DNA of 64,000 nt from an uncultured bacterium (GTDB taxonomy: Bacteria; Bacillota; Clostridia; Lachnospirales; Lachnospiraceae), in the NCBI GenBank assembly GCA_905215405.1, contig CAJMQE010000004.1, forward strand, positions 19,065-83,064. Reading direction: 5' to 3'. Positions 52,049 through 60,128 of the stretch are shown one piece after another. The position numbers were made by a program, and so were the translations under genes. Below the pieces are notes generated by a model. That model was not told the origin of the DNA, ran no database searches, and worked only from the letters and a program-made list of their open reading frames with translations. The number at the start of each line of letters is the position of its first letter. Position 1 is the stretch's first letter.

Positions 52049-52121
52049 AAAAATCGTCTGCATGGATTACAGGATCACTGAAATACCAGTTCATCCTGTG
52101 ATTCTGCCAGATGATTTTTTT
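52049..52121 (+). terminator. Long hairpin terminator after ptsI
   Basis: AAAAATCGTCTG with CAGATGATTTTT, then ACAGGAT with ATCCTGT, followed by T. The arms are separated by a 17-nt loop. It may end the fru operon. Confidence 0.72.
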
Positions 52122-52189
52122 GAGCCTAAAAGTGCTTACTGAAATTTACAGTTTATGCAGTAAAAAGAAGTTTCACTATTTCAAAAATC

Positions 52190-52198
52190 TGTTATAAT
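52190..52198 (+). promoter_or_regulatory. Extended -10 promoter of the ThyX-like gene
   Basis: TGTTATAAT with TATAAT at 52193-52198, giving a leader of about 115 nt. The -35 (TTTCAC) is weak. Confidence 0.6.
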
Positions 52199-52319
52199 AA
52201 TATGCGGATAGGAAATAATAGTGCTGCACATTGAGGCAGATACGGGACAAGGAAAGTCCTGTAGGACAAAAGCTTTTTTGTCAGAAGAAAATACAGATAC
52301 GATATATAAGGAGAAAAAA

Positions 52320-52895
52320 ATGTATATAGACAGATTTAAACACGAGGATAACTGGCAGGATGTAAAAGATGCCACAATGACTACAATTGGAAAATCTACA
52401 GGAAAGTATCCAGATTCAGAATGGAAATTGAAGCTGATCCGTTCCGAACATTCCCCAATTAGAAAGATGAAGTTCTCTTGGAGATGGAAAGACCTTCCAT
52501 ACTGGGTGTCAGTACATATTGTTAGACACAAAATTGGTATTGAACATTTTGTTAAGACACAGAGATCTGACAGAACCGGAGTAGATCGTAGTGATCTTCC
52601 ACAGGGAGCACCTGTCACACATGAATGTGAAGCAGACGCACAGGCTTTGATCACGATCAGCAGAAAGAGATTATGTCATTGCGCCAGCCCAGAAACAACA
52701 AAAGCTTGGCAGCTTGTGAAAGATGAAGTAGCTAAGGTAGAACCAGAACTTGCACATTGCATGGTAAAAGAATGTGTATACAGAGGATTCTGTCCGGAAA
52801 TGTTTAGCTGTGGATTTGTAAAGACACCTAAATTCCAGGAAGAACTGGAAGCTTATAGATCAAATGAAGTTAAGATTTCAAAAGATGAACAGTAG
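52320..52895 (+). CDS. ThyX-like flavin-dependent thymidylate synthase family protein
   Basis: ATG at 52320 with AAGGAG 7 bp upstream; a longer frame is less likely. 191 residues. SEHSPIRKMKFSWRWKDLPY and VSVHIVRHKIGIEHFVKTQR follow the ThyX order, where RHRx7S is the motif; here RHK is kept and the Ser position is not. The C-terminal half is Cys-rich (LCHCASP, HCMVKECVYRGFC), unlike standard ThyX. It may be a diverged enzyme that methylates dUMP using folate and FAD. It is near DUF523 and nitroreductase genes. Confidence 0.65.
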   Translation: MYIDRFKHEDNWQDVKDATMTTIGKSTGKYPDSEWKLKLIRSEHSPIRKMKFSWRWKDLPYWVSVHIVRHKIGIEHFVKTQRSDRTGVDRSDLPQGAPVTHECEADAQALITISRKRLCHCASPETTKAWQLVKDEVAKVEPELAHCMVKECVYRGFCPEMFSCGFVKTPKFQEELEAYRSNEVKISKDEQ

Positions 52896-52903
52896 GCAGA
52901 GAG

Positions 52904-53353
52904 ATGAATATTTTGATCAGTGCCTGTCTTTTAGGGCTGCAATGCAGATATGATGGACAGGAGAAAGAATATGAACAGATCGAACAATTGAAAAAGAAAC
53001 ATCATTTGCTTCCAGTTTGTCCAGAAATCTATGGAGGATTGGCGACACCACGATGTCCATCGGAAAGGGTTGGCGGACGAGTGTTGACAAAGGATGGCGT
53101 GGATGTGACCAGACAGTATGAAAAGGGAGCCAGAGAGGCGCTCAGACTGGCACAGATGTTTGACTGTCAATATGCGGTTCTGAAGGAAAAAAGCCCTAGT
53201 TGCGGCCATGGATTGATTTATGATGGTTCATTTAGTAGAAATTTAACAGAAGGAAATGGGGTAACGGCAGAGTTGCTGTTGACCAATGGAATCCAAGTAT
53301 TTGGAGAAAATGAACTTGAACAGCTTATAGTTGCACTGAAAGATTGCAGGTAG
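52904..53353 (+). CDS. DUF523 domain-containing protein
   Basis: A 149-residue protein with the DUF523 layout: ISACLLGLQCRYDG, LLPVCPEIYGGLATPR, and LKEKSPSCGHGLIYDG. The conserved Cys residues in CLLG, VCPE and PSCG suggest metal or cofactor binding, but its function is not known. It begins 8 bp after the ThyX-like stop and is co-transcribed with it. Confidence 0.88.
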   Translation: MNILISACLLGLQCRYDGQEKEYEQIEQLKKKHHLLPVCPEIYGGLATPRCPSERVGGRVLTKDGVDVTRQYEKGAREALRLAQMFDCQYAVLKEKSPSCGHGLIYDGSFSRNLTEGNGVTAELLLTNGIQVFGENELEQLIVALKDCR

Positions 53354-53403
53354 CAGACAAAGTAAAGTAGACAGAGTGGATCAGACAGGAAGGAGAACTT
53401 GTG

Positions 53404-53937
53404 ATGAGTGATAACAGACAGGAAGTATTAAATAACATTTTAACAAGAAGAAGCTGTAGAAAATATACAGATCAGCCAGTTAGTAAAGAGGATCTGGATA
53501 CAATCTTAAAAGCAGGAATTTATGCACCAAGTGGCATGAACAAACAGAGCTGGCAGTTTACAGTAATCAGAAATAAAGACAACATTCAGAAACTTGCAGA
53601 TGTTGTCAGAGTAGCAGCAAACAGGGCAGAGGGGTATAACTTTTATGCACCTGCAGCAGTCATACTGGTGTCCAATGATCGTGACAACACGAATGGACTT
53701 GCTGATACAGCTTGTGCAATGGAAAACATGTTTCTGATGGCACATGCATTGGGGATTTCATCCTGTTGGATCAATCAGCTCAAAGGTAACTGTGATCAGC
53801 CAGAAGTACGTAAAATGCTGGATTCCTATGGCATTCCATCCAATCATGTTGTATGGGGAATGGTCGATCTTGGATATGCGGCTGATGCTCCAAAAGAAGC
53901 AGTGAAAAATGACCAGGTCATTCATTTTGTTGATTAA
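53404..53937 (+). CDS. Nitroreductase family protein
   Basis: The ATG at 53404 is 8 bp after AGGAG; a GTG is 3 bp earlier. 177 residues. ILTRRSCRKYTDQPVSKEDL, YAPSGMNKQSWQFTVI and GISSCWINQL are the FMN-binding segments of nitroreductases; the C-terminal VDLGYAADAPK closes the fold. It uses NAD(P)H and FMN to reduce nitro or quinone compounds. It probably belongs to the ThyX-like operon. Confidence 0.9.
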   Translation: MSDNRQEVLNNILTRRSCRKYTDQPVSKEDLDTILKAGIYAPSGMNKQSWQFTVIRNKDNIQKLADVVRVAANRAEGYNFYAPAAVILVSNDRDNTNGLADTACAMENMFLMAHALGISSCWINQLKGNCDQPEVRKMLDSYGIPSNHVVWGMVDLGYAADAPKEAVKNDQVIHFVD

Positions 53938-53971
53938 GATAAAGAATAGGTAAAACTGATCAGATTAGAAT

Positions 53972-54019
53972 AAAAAGCTCTTTTACGGAAGAAACAGGTA
54001 TCCGTAAAAGGGCTTTTTT
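53972..54019 (+). terminator. Intrinsic terminator after the nitroreductase gene
   Basis: AAAAAGCTCTTTTACGGA pairs with TCCGTAAAAGGGCTTTTTT (one mismatch) and ends in a T run. Confidence 0.88.
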
Positions 54020-54046
54020 GTATGTGTTGGATCAGCCGCTTTCATG

Positions 54047-54126
54047 CTATTTAGAAATACATCTAAATAGTTATTGACATTGGACAGAAGATGAAGTATA
54101 TTCTATTTAGAAATATTTCTAAATAG
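54047..54126. promoter_or_regulatory. Two 24-bp palindromes bracketing the ABC-sdpRI promoter
   Basis: 54047-54070 and 54103-54126 are near-identical palindromes built from CTATTTAGAAAT/ATTTCTAAATAG arms; the second is perfect, the first has a mismatched centre. Between them are TTGACA (54074-54079) and TATATT (54097-54102), spacer 17 bp. The centres are 56 bp apart. The 12-bp arms match the size of ArsR-type sites, so the SdpR-like protein at 56576 is the probable repressor. Confidence 0.8.
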
Positions 54127-54222
54127 GTAACTCCCTGATAAAAGTTTATAGGTAATACAGGGGCAGAGGTAAAAATAACAGAAATAGCCAGGTAAGGGCA
54201 TAGTAGATTAGGAGGGATTGTT

Positions 54223-54948
54223 TTGTTAAGAATAGAACATTTAACAAAAAAATATGGGGAGAAATACGCAGTAGAGGATTTATCACTGCATATCAGATCT
54301 GGAGAAATTTATGGATTTATCGGACATAATGGTGCGGGTAAAACAACAACGATTAAATCCTGTTGTGGTATTTTACAATTTGAAAAAGGAGAGATTTATA
54401 TAGATGGAATCTCAGTAAAAAAGAATCCGCTGGAATGTAAGAAAAAACTGGCCTATATCCCAGATAACCCAGATCTGTATGAATTCATGTCAGGAATCAA
54501 ATATTTGAATTTTATTGCTGATATATACGGCGTAGGGAAAAAAGAAAGAGAAGAGCGAATTAAGAAGTATGCAGGGATGTTTGAACTGACACAGGATCTT
54601 GCACAGCCGGTATCTGCATATTCTCATGGTATGAAGCAGAAACTTGCAATTATAGCAGCGCTGATCCATATGCCAAAACTGCTGATTATGGATGAGCCAT
54701 TTGTCGGACTCGATCCAAAGGCTGCACATCAGCTGAAGGTCCTTATGAGAGAAATGTGTGATGCAGGTGCTGCAATTTTCTTCTCAACACATGTTCTGGA
54801 AGTCGCAGAAAAGTTATGTGATAAGGTTGCAATTATAAAAGAAGGAAAGCTGATCGTGTCAGGCAGTATGGACGAAGTGAAAGGCAATACTTCTCTGGAA
54901 GATGTTTTCCTTGAACTGGAGGGTGATGAAAATGATGCAAACATTTAA
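54223..54948 (+). CDS. ABC transporter ATP-binding protein
   Basis: TTG start after GGAGGG; 241 residues. Walker A GHNGAGKTT, Q-loop, signature SHGMKQK, Walker B LLIMDEPFVGLD and the switch His in STHVLE. It is a drug/antibiotic-export type ATPase of the BcrA branch. It overlaps the permease gene by about 17 bp, so they work together. Confidence 0.92.
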   Translation: MLRIEHLTKKYGEKYAVEDLSLHIRSGEIYGFIGHNGAGKTTTIKSCCGILQFEKGEIYIDGISVKKNPLECKKKLAYIPDNPDLYEFMSGIKYLNFIADIYGVGKKEREERIKKYAGMFELTQDLAQPVSAYSHGMKQKLAIIAALIHMPKLLIMDEPFVGLDPKAAHQLKVLMREMCDAGAAIFFSTHVLEVAEKLCDKVAIIKEGKLIVSGSMDEVKGNTSLEDVFLELEGDENDANI

Positions 54949-56533
54949 AGCGCTTCTGAGATCACAGGGATTGGCGTTGGCCTCTAATATTATAAAAGGT
55001 TCAAAAAATAAAAAATCTCCACTCATAAAAGTATTGATCGGGCTGCTTGTACTCTATGTAATTGGTGCTGCGGCTGCAATGTTTGGTTATTTCTTTATGC
55101 AGATCTGTGAACCATTCCATTTGTTCGGAATTGACTGGCTCTACTTTGCGATGGCGGGACTGCTCGCATTGGTCATTATGTTTGTTTTCAGCGTATTCAT
55201 GACAGCGGCGCAGCTATTTGAGGCAAAGGATAATGAATTATTGTTGGCAATGCCAATACCGACTTCATTTATTCTGGCGAGCAGAATGATTGTATTATAT
55301 GCTTTTAATTTTGCAATGGAACTGTTTATAGTTGTTCCGGCAGCAGTTATTTATATTAGCAAATTTGGATTTGATATATCAAAATTTATCATTGCATGCT
55401 TGATATTTCTGACATTACCATTTTTGTCATTGACACTTTCTGGTTTGATGGGATGGATCATTGCATCAATCAGTTCTCGTGTACGCAACAAATCTCTGAT
55501 GACAATGCTATTTTCACTGGTTTTCCTGGGACTTTACTTTTGGGGATACAGCCAGATGAATTCGTATATACAGAAGTTGATTGCAAATGGAGATGTCATT
55601 GCCAAAAATGTTAAGGGTGCGGCAGTACCGGTGTTCTGGTTCGGTAATGCCATTGCACAGGGCAATTGGGGACATTTGGTGTTCATGCTGATTTGTGAAT
55701 TGGTTCCGTTCATGATTCTCTACATTCTGTTATCCAGAAGCTTTATTAAGATTGCAACCACCAAACGTGGATTTGCCAAAGTTGAATATAAGGAAAAAGA
55801 GATGAAAGTGGGGACGACCGGTTCTGCACTTCTGACAAAGGAACTCAGACATTTTGTAAATTCACCTATGTATATGTTAAATGGTGCGTTGGGAACGGTC
55901 TTTATACTTGTTGCGGCTGGTGCACTCGTTGTGAAAAAAGAACTGATTATAGATTATGTTGCAAGGATTCCACAGTTGGGAAATTCACTAGGCAGTATGA
56001 TTATAATTTTACTCAGTGTGATGTCTACAATTAATATAGTATCGGCACCTTCGATATCACTGGAAGGAAAAAATCTTTGGATCGTAAGATCAATGCCGAT
56101 TAGAACGCGTGATATTCTGATGTCTAAGGTATATTTGCATCTGGTAGTAACCATTCCAGCATTGCTGATTGCTGAAATCGTTGCTGCATTTACACTTGAT
56201 ATGGATGTGGCAAATCTGGTCCTTCTGTTTGTATTGCCAAATATTGTTTGTACTTTCTGCGCATTATTTGGAGTGGTAGTAAATCTGAAGTTCCCAAAGT
56301 TCGGCTGGATATCAGAGACAGTGGCTGTAAAACAGAGCGCGAGCACAATGATTTCTATGTTCGGTGCATTTGCTATATTTTTGATTCCGGCAGTCTTGTA
56401 TATTGTAATGCTGAATGATATGATATCTATTATATGGTTTTTAGGAATTCTTAGTGTGATTTATATTATGGTATGTGCAGGCTTATATGAATATTTAATT
56501 CATAAAGGTTGTAAAGTGCTTGAAAGTCTGTAA
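54932..56533 (+). CDS. ABC exporter permease
   Basis: The ATG at 54932 is favoured because GGAGGG is 8 bp upstream; ATGs at 54926 and 54935 are alternatives. About 533 residues and roughly 12 helices, in two halves. LLAMPIPTSFILASRMIVLY and WIVRSMPIRTRDILMSKVYL are paired coupling-helix-like segments. It is an ABC-2-like permease, probably for a peptide, lipid or antimicrobial. Substrate not assigned. Confidence 0.82.
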   Translation: MMQTFKALLRSQGLALASNIIKGSKNKKSPLIKVLIGLLVLYVIGAAAAMFGYFFMQICEPFHLFGIDWLYFAMAGLLALVIMFVFSVFMTAAQLFEAKDNELLLAMPIPTSFILASRMIVLYAFNFAMELFIVVPAAVIYISKFGFDISKFIIACLIFLTLPFLSLTLSGLMGWIIASISSRVRNKSLMTMLFSLVFLGLYFWGYSQMNSYIQKLIANGDVIAKNVKGAAVPVFWFGNAIAQGNWGHLVFMLICELVPFMILYILLSRSFIKIATTKRGFAKVEYKEKEMKVGTTGSALLTKELRHFVNSPMYMLNGALGTVFILVAAGALVVKKELIIDYVARIPQLGNSLGSMIIILLSVMSTINIVSAPSISLEGKNLWIVRSMPIRTRDILMSKVYLHLVVTIPALLIAEIVAAFTLDMDVANLVLLFVLPNIVCTFCALFGVVVNLKFPKFGWISETVAVKQSASTMISMFGAFAIFLIPAVLYIVMLNDMISIIWFLGILSVIYIMVCAGLYEYLIHKGCKVLESL

Positions 56534-56575
56534 ATATCTTTATTAGAACAAAATCAGAGGAAGAGGTGTAGGCAT

Positions 56576-56875
56576 ATGGGATTCGCAGAAACATTTAAAG
56601 CCTTATCTGACCCCGTCCGACGAGAAATCCTTGTGATGCTAAAATCAGGAAAGATGTCAGCTGGACAGATTGCTGAACATTTTGATATGACAGGAGCGAC
56701 CGTATCTTATCACTTGTCTCAATTAAAGAAGTCAGGACTTATTTTTGAAACGAAGTATAAAAATTACGTATATTATGAAATAAATGTATCTGTTTTTGAG
56801 GAAGTTATGTTATGGTTTTCTCAGTTTGGAGAGGACAAAAACAAGCAACAGGGAGGAAAAGAAGGCGATGAGTAG
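56576..56875 (+). CDS. sdpR: ArsR-family repressor, SdpR-like
   Basis: 99 residues: FAETFKALSDPVRREILVML, HFDMTGATVSYHLSQLKKSG and the wing YKNYVYYEIN are ArsR-type winged helix. It has no metal-binding CxC. The next gene is SdpI-like, so this matches the sdpRI pair of Bacillus, where SdpI sequesters SdpR at the membrane. It overlaps the sdpI start by 8 bp and likely binds the palindromes at 54047-54126. Confidence 0.88.
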   Translation: MGFAETFKALSDPVRREILVMLKSGKMSAGQIAEHFDMTGATVSYHLSQLKKSGLIFETKYKNYVYYEINVSVFEEVMLWFSQFGEDKNKQQGGKEGDE

Positions 56876-57515
56876 TGAAGAAAAAAGAACAATGGTGATC
56901 ACAGCGCTGATCTGTATGATTCCGGTGGCTTTCGGAATCCTTGTGTATCATAAATTACCTGAGAAGGTACCGATCCATTATAACACATCGTGGGAACCAG
57001 ATCAGTATGCGCCCAAACTCATTGGAATTATCGCGTTGCCTTTTATTCTTATTGTTGTAAATTGTCTGGTACAGAAAATGCTTTATATGGATCAGAAAAA
57101 AGAAAATATCACGAAAGCGATGAGAAGAATCGTAGTTTGGATGATTCCTTTGATTTGTGTGGTTGTGCAGTGCACGATTTTATTTCAGACACTTGGATAT
57201 CAAACAGAAATACAAATGATAGTGCCTTCGATCATAGGCGTACTGTTCATTGCAATTGGAAATTACTTTCCAAAGTGCAGACAGAACAGGTTGGTTGGAA
57301 TACGTGTCCCATGGACGCTCCAGGATGAAGATATTTGGAATAAGACGCATCATATGGCAGGATATCTGTGGATCGTAGGAGGATTTATCATGTTATTCTA
57401 TGGTGTGCTCGCAGTCCAGCTGGTACCACTGATCGTGTGCGATATTGCCGTTTTATGTGTGCTTCCAGTGCTTTATTCGTTCTTTCTTTCTATGAAAAAG
57501 AGTAAAAATAACTAA
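56868..57515 (+). CDS. sdpI: SdpI-family immunity/signalling membrane protein
   Basis: ATG at 56868, overlapping sdpR; AGGAAAAGAAGG upstream. 215 residues with about six helices. KLPEKVPIHYNTSWEPDQYA and IGNYFPKCRQNRLVGIRVPWTLQD are the conserved SdpI segments (the second is the DUF1648/SdpI motif). In Bacillus SdpI both protects against the SdpC toxin and relieves SdpR. No SdpC-like toxin gene was found here, so the peptide sensed may come from another strain. Confidence 0.9.
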   Translation: MSSEEKRTMVITALICMIPVAFGILVYHKLPEKVPIHYNTSWEPDQYAPKLIGIIALPFILIVVNCLVQKMLYMDQKKENITKAMRRIVVWMIPLICVVVQCTILFQTLGYQTEIQMIVPSIIGVLFIAIGNYFPKCRQNRLVGIRVPWTLQDEDIWNKTHHMAGYLWIVGGFIMLFYGVLAVQLVPLIVCDIAVLCVLPVLYSFFLSMKKSKNN

Positions 57516-57542
57516 AAAATCTGAAAATTTAGCAATGAACTC

Positions 57543-57571
57543 TTGTTATACTTGGTAATTTGTGCTATATT
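57543..57571 (+). promoter_or_regulatory. Promoter of ilvE
   Basis: TTGTTA (57543-57548) and TATATT (57566-57571), 17-bp spacer, extended TGC before the -10. A leader of about 105 nt precedes the start; no T-box motif was seen. Confidence 0.7.
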
Positions 57572-57682
57572 TTTGGGTATGAATATTTTTTATGAACCTA
57601 ACGGTTTTCCGAATTGTTTCCGGATAAATAATAATTAGATTCTTAGAATTAATTTATTATATTACGAAAGGAAGTAAGAATT

Positions 57683-58708
57683 ATGGCAAAGAAAGATATC
57701 GATTGGGCAAATCTTGGATTCGGTTATGTTCAGACTGATAAGAGATACGTATCCAATTTCAAAAATGGTGCATGGGATAATGGAACACTTACATCTGATG
57801 CAAATGTAACAATTAGTGAGTGTGCTGGTGTTTTACAGTACTCACAGGCTTGCTTTGAAGGACTCAAAGCTTATACAACATCAGACGGACATATTGTAAC
57901 ATTCCGTCCTGATTTAAACGCACAGAGAATGGCTGATTCAGCAAAGAGACTTGAAATGCCTGTATTCCCTGAAGATTGTTTTATCGAAGCTGTTCAGCAG
58001 GTAGTTGAAGCCAATGCTGATTTTGTTCCACCTTATGGTTCAGGTGCAACATTATACATTCGTCCTTATATGTTCGGTAGCAGTCCTGTAATTGGTGTTA
58101 AGCCAGCTGATGAATATCAGTTCAGAATGTTTGCTACACCAGTTGGTCCTTACTTCAAAGGTGGCGCTAAGCCAATGACTATTAAAGTAAGTGATTTCGA
58201 TCGTGCAGCTCCTAATGGAACAGGTAATATCAAAGCAGGTCTTAACTATGCAATGAGTTTACATGCAATTGTAACTGCTCATGAAGAAGGATTTGCAGAA
58301 AATATGTATCTTGATCCTAAGACAAGAACAAAGGTTGAAGAGACAGGCGGTGCAAACTTTATCTTCGTAACAAAGGATAATACAGTTGTAACACCTAAGT
58401 CAGACAGTATTCTTCCATCAATCACACGTCGTTCTCTGATGTATGTTGCAGAACACTATCTTGGTCTGAAAGTAGAACACAGAGAAGTAATGTTCGACGA
58501 GATCAAAGATTTCGCAGAATGTGGTCTTTGTGGTACAGCAGCAGTTATCTCACCAGTCGGCAAAGTCGTTGATCATGGTAAAGAAATCTGTTTCTCAGCA
58601 GGTATGGAAGAAATGGGACCTGTTACAAAGAAATTACGTGAGACTCTGACAGGTATTCAGATGGGTTCAATTGAAGCACCTGAAGGATGGATCAAAGTTA
58701 TTAAATAA
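57683..58708 (+). CDS. ilvE: Branched-chain amino acid aminotransferase
   Basis: A 341-residue fold-type IV PLP enzyme. YSQACFEGLKAYTT, FRPDLNAQRM and YIRPYMFGSS set the substrate pocket; Lys184 in GTGNIKAGLNYA is the PLP lysine; ETGGANFIFVT and GTAAVISPVG bind the phosphate. It interconverts Leu, Ile and Val with their keto acids using glutamate. GGAAG upstream. A strong terminator follows. Confidence 0.95.
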   Translation: MAKKDIDWANLGFGYVQTDKRYVSNFKNGAWDNGTLTSDANVTISECAGVLQYSQACFEGLKAYTTSDGHIVTFRPDLNAQRMADSAKRLEMPVFPEDCFIEAVQQVVEANADFVPPYGSGATLYIRPYMFGSSPVIGVKPADEYQFRMFATPVGPYFKGGAKPMTIKVSDFDRAAPNGTGNIKAGLNYAMSLHAIVTAHEEGFAENMYLDPKTRTKVEETGGANFIFVTKDNTVVTPKSDSILPSITRRSLMYVAEHYLGLKVEHREVMFDEIKDFAECGLCGTAAVISPVGKVVDHGKEICFSAGMEEMGPVTKKLRETLTGIQMGSIEAPEGWIKVIK

Positions 58709-58768
58709 CACAAATAAATAAGTAATTCATATGTATTGTAATAATACTATTACATACGACATGATAGG

Positions 58769-58814
58769 AAAGTGCAGATAACATTTAAAAAAGAGTGTTA
58801 TCTGCACTTTTTTT
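58769..58814 (+). terminator. Intrinsic terminator after ilvE
   Basis: AAGTGCAGATAACA pairs with TGTTATCTGCACTT, followed by TTTTT. Confidence 0.9.
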
Positions 58815-58883
58815 CTTTTTATGTATAAATTTGCCACCATCAGGAATACTATTACGGATAGTTAAGAAAGGGAGGTAACTCAC

Positions 58884-59078
58884 ATGAAAGCACATGTTGA
58901 TCCAGATATCTGCATTGGATGTGGTCTTTGTACAAGTATTGCATCCGAAGTTTTTGAGATGAATGATGAAATCGATAAAGCACAGGCAAAAGCAGATGGT
59001 GTGGTACCGGATGGCGAGGAAGAAAATGCACAGGATGCAATCGACCAATGTCCAGTATCTGCAATCAGTGGAGAATAA
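58884..59078 (+). CDS. Single-cluster 4Fe-4S ferredoxin
   Basis: 64 residues. CIGCGLC supplies three cluster cysteines and QCPVSAI the fourth. The middle is acidic (KADGVVPDGEEENAQD). It is the monocluster Thermotoga/Desulfovibrio type, which carries low-potential electrons. Candidate partners in this window are the [FeFe] hydrogenase and the ferredoxin-type thioredoxin reductase. AGGGAGG upstream. Confidence 0.92.
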   Translation: MKAHVDPDICIGCGLCTSIASEVFEMNDEIDKAQAKADGVVPDGEEENAQDAIDQCPVSAISGE

Positions 59079-59099
59079 AAAAAGAATTTCATAGGCAGA

Positions 59100-59152
59100 G
59101 AAAGCCGTTTCCAGACTTGCAACTTAAAAATTCTGGATCCGGCTTTTTATTT
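59100..59152 (+). terminator. Intrinsic terminator after ferredoxin
   Basis: AAAGCCGTTTCCAGA pairs with TCTGGATCCGGCTTT, then TTATTTT. Confidence 0.82.
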
Positions 59153-59200
59153 TACATAGCATTTGTAGCATGACTATTTTGATTTTGATGTAAAGCTTGC

Positions 59201-59250
59201 TTGACATAGAATAAAGAAAGTGTTATCTTACTTGTAAAGGTAACTTTACA
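59201..59250 (+). promoter_or_regulatory. Promoter and operator of the small XRE operon
   Basis: TTGACA (59201-59206) and TATCTT (59224-59229), 17-bp spacer. Directly after the -10 lies TGTAAAGGTAACTTTACA (59233-59250), an inverted repeat with 7-bp arms, placed to block transcription if the XRE protein binds it. Confidence 0.75.
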
Positions 59251-59288
59251 TTTTAAAAATAGGTCAGAAGCGAAAGGAGATGCAGCAG

Positions 59289-59492
59289 ATGAAAAACCGC
59301 CTGGAATTTATTAGAAAAGAACAGGGGATAAGTCAGGAAGAATTGGCAAACACACTTGAAGTATCCAGACAAACAATTATATCGCTGGAGAAGGGACGAT
59401 ATAATCCATCCATTATTCTGGCATTTAAGATCGCTCGATATTTCCATATGACAATTGAAGAGATCTTTCTTTATGAGGAAACAGAGCAGTAA
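59289..59492 (+). CDS. Small XRE-family HTH regulator
   Basis: The ATG at 59289 fits AAGGAG 9 bp upstream; the ATG at 59280 touches it. 67 residues, nearly all helix-turn-helix: LEFIRKEQGISQEELANTLE, SRQTIISLEKGRYNPS. The short HTH with TIEEIF ending is common in Firmicutes next to small membrane proteins. The next gene is such a protein, so the pair is likely a regulated unit. Confidence 0.9.
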   Translation: MKNRLEFIRKEQGISQEELANTLEVSRQTIISLEKGRYNPSIILAFKIARYFHMTIEEIFLYEETEQ

Positions 59493-59559
59493 CGGATAAG
59501 TAACCAATAACATTTAATAGTCATAAAAAAGTGACTGAATCATGAAAGGAGCATGTAAT

Positions 59560-59997
59560 ATGAAAGTAGGAAGAAGTCTGGCGCATAATTTAATTAATCT
59601 TGTAGTAAGTCTGTGTATTGTCATAGTAGGTGCAATGCTTTGCAAGGAAACAAGGCAGGATGATAGCATACTATCATCACTACCATATATTCTGATCGGA
59701 ATTGGTTCTGGCGTATTTGGAAAAAGTCTGGATCATGTGATCAAAGTTCTGATCAATAGGAAAACGGACACAGCAAATCAGATTCTGATTGAAGAAAATG
59801 ACGAGAGAAATGTGATGTTGGCGGATAAGGCAAAAGCAAAAGCATTTGATCTGATGTTGTTGATGTATGGTGGATTGATGCTCGCGTTTGGTATTATGAA
59901 GGAAGATATCAGGCTGATCGTGGCAATGGTCGCTGTCTATATTGTGATTTGTGGAGCGGTGATTGCATATAGAGCTTATTACGATAAAAGAATCTGA
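59560..59997 (+). CDS. Small membrane protein of XRE-paired type
   Basis: Start at the ATG at 59560, 8 bp after AAGGAG. 145 residues, four helices in two pairs (about 9-27, 39-58, 95-112, 118-138). NEERN-like ENDERNVMLADKAKAKAFD between the pairs resembles the DUF2178-type membrane proteins paired with XRE regulators. No further function known. Confidence 0.72.
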   Translation: MKVGRSLAHNLINLVVSLCIVIVGAMLCKETRQDDSILSSLPYILIGIGSGVFGKSLDHVIKVLINRKTDTANQILIEENDERNVMLADKAKAKAFDLMLLMYGGLMLAFGIMKEDIRLIVAMVAVYIVICGAVIAYRAYYDKRI

Positions 59998-60128
59998 TGA
60001 AGATTATTTCAGTGTAAATGTGACAAAAAGACAAAAAAAGGACTATTATAACTGTTTTTTTATGCTATACTACTATTAGATATAAGATTATCCTTATAAA
60101 TGTTATGAAAGGCGAATGATAATAGTCC

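Larger units (their letters stand above)
51775..52319. other. AT-rich intergenic region with degenerate 22-bp repeats
   Basis: From 51912 to 52048 GATTGTTATAAAAGTAATAA recurs with a spacing of about 22 bp (for example 51957, 51979, 52002, 52024). A long hairpin at 52049-52121 follows, then the promoter at 52193. A leader between 52240 and 52290 can form GTCC/GGAC or GACAAAA/TTTTGTC, two overlapping stems that could be exclusive. Confidence 0.6.
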
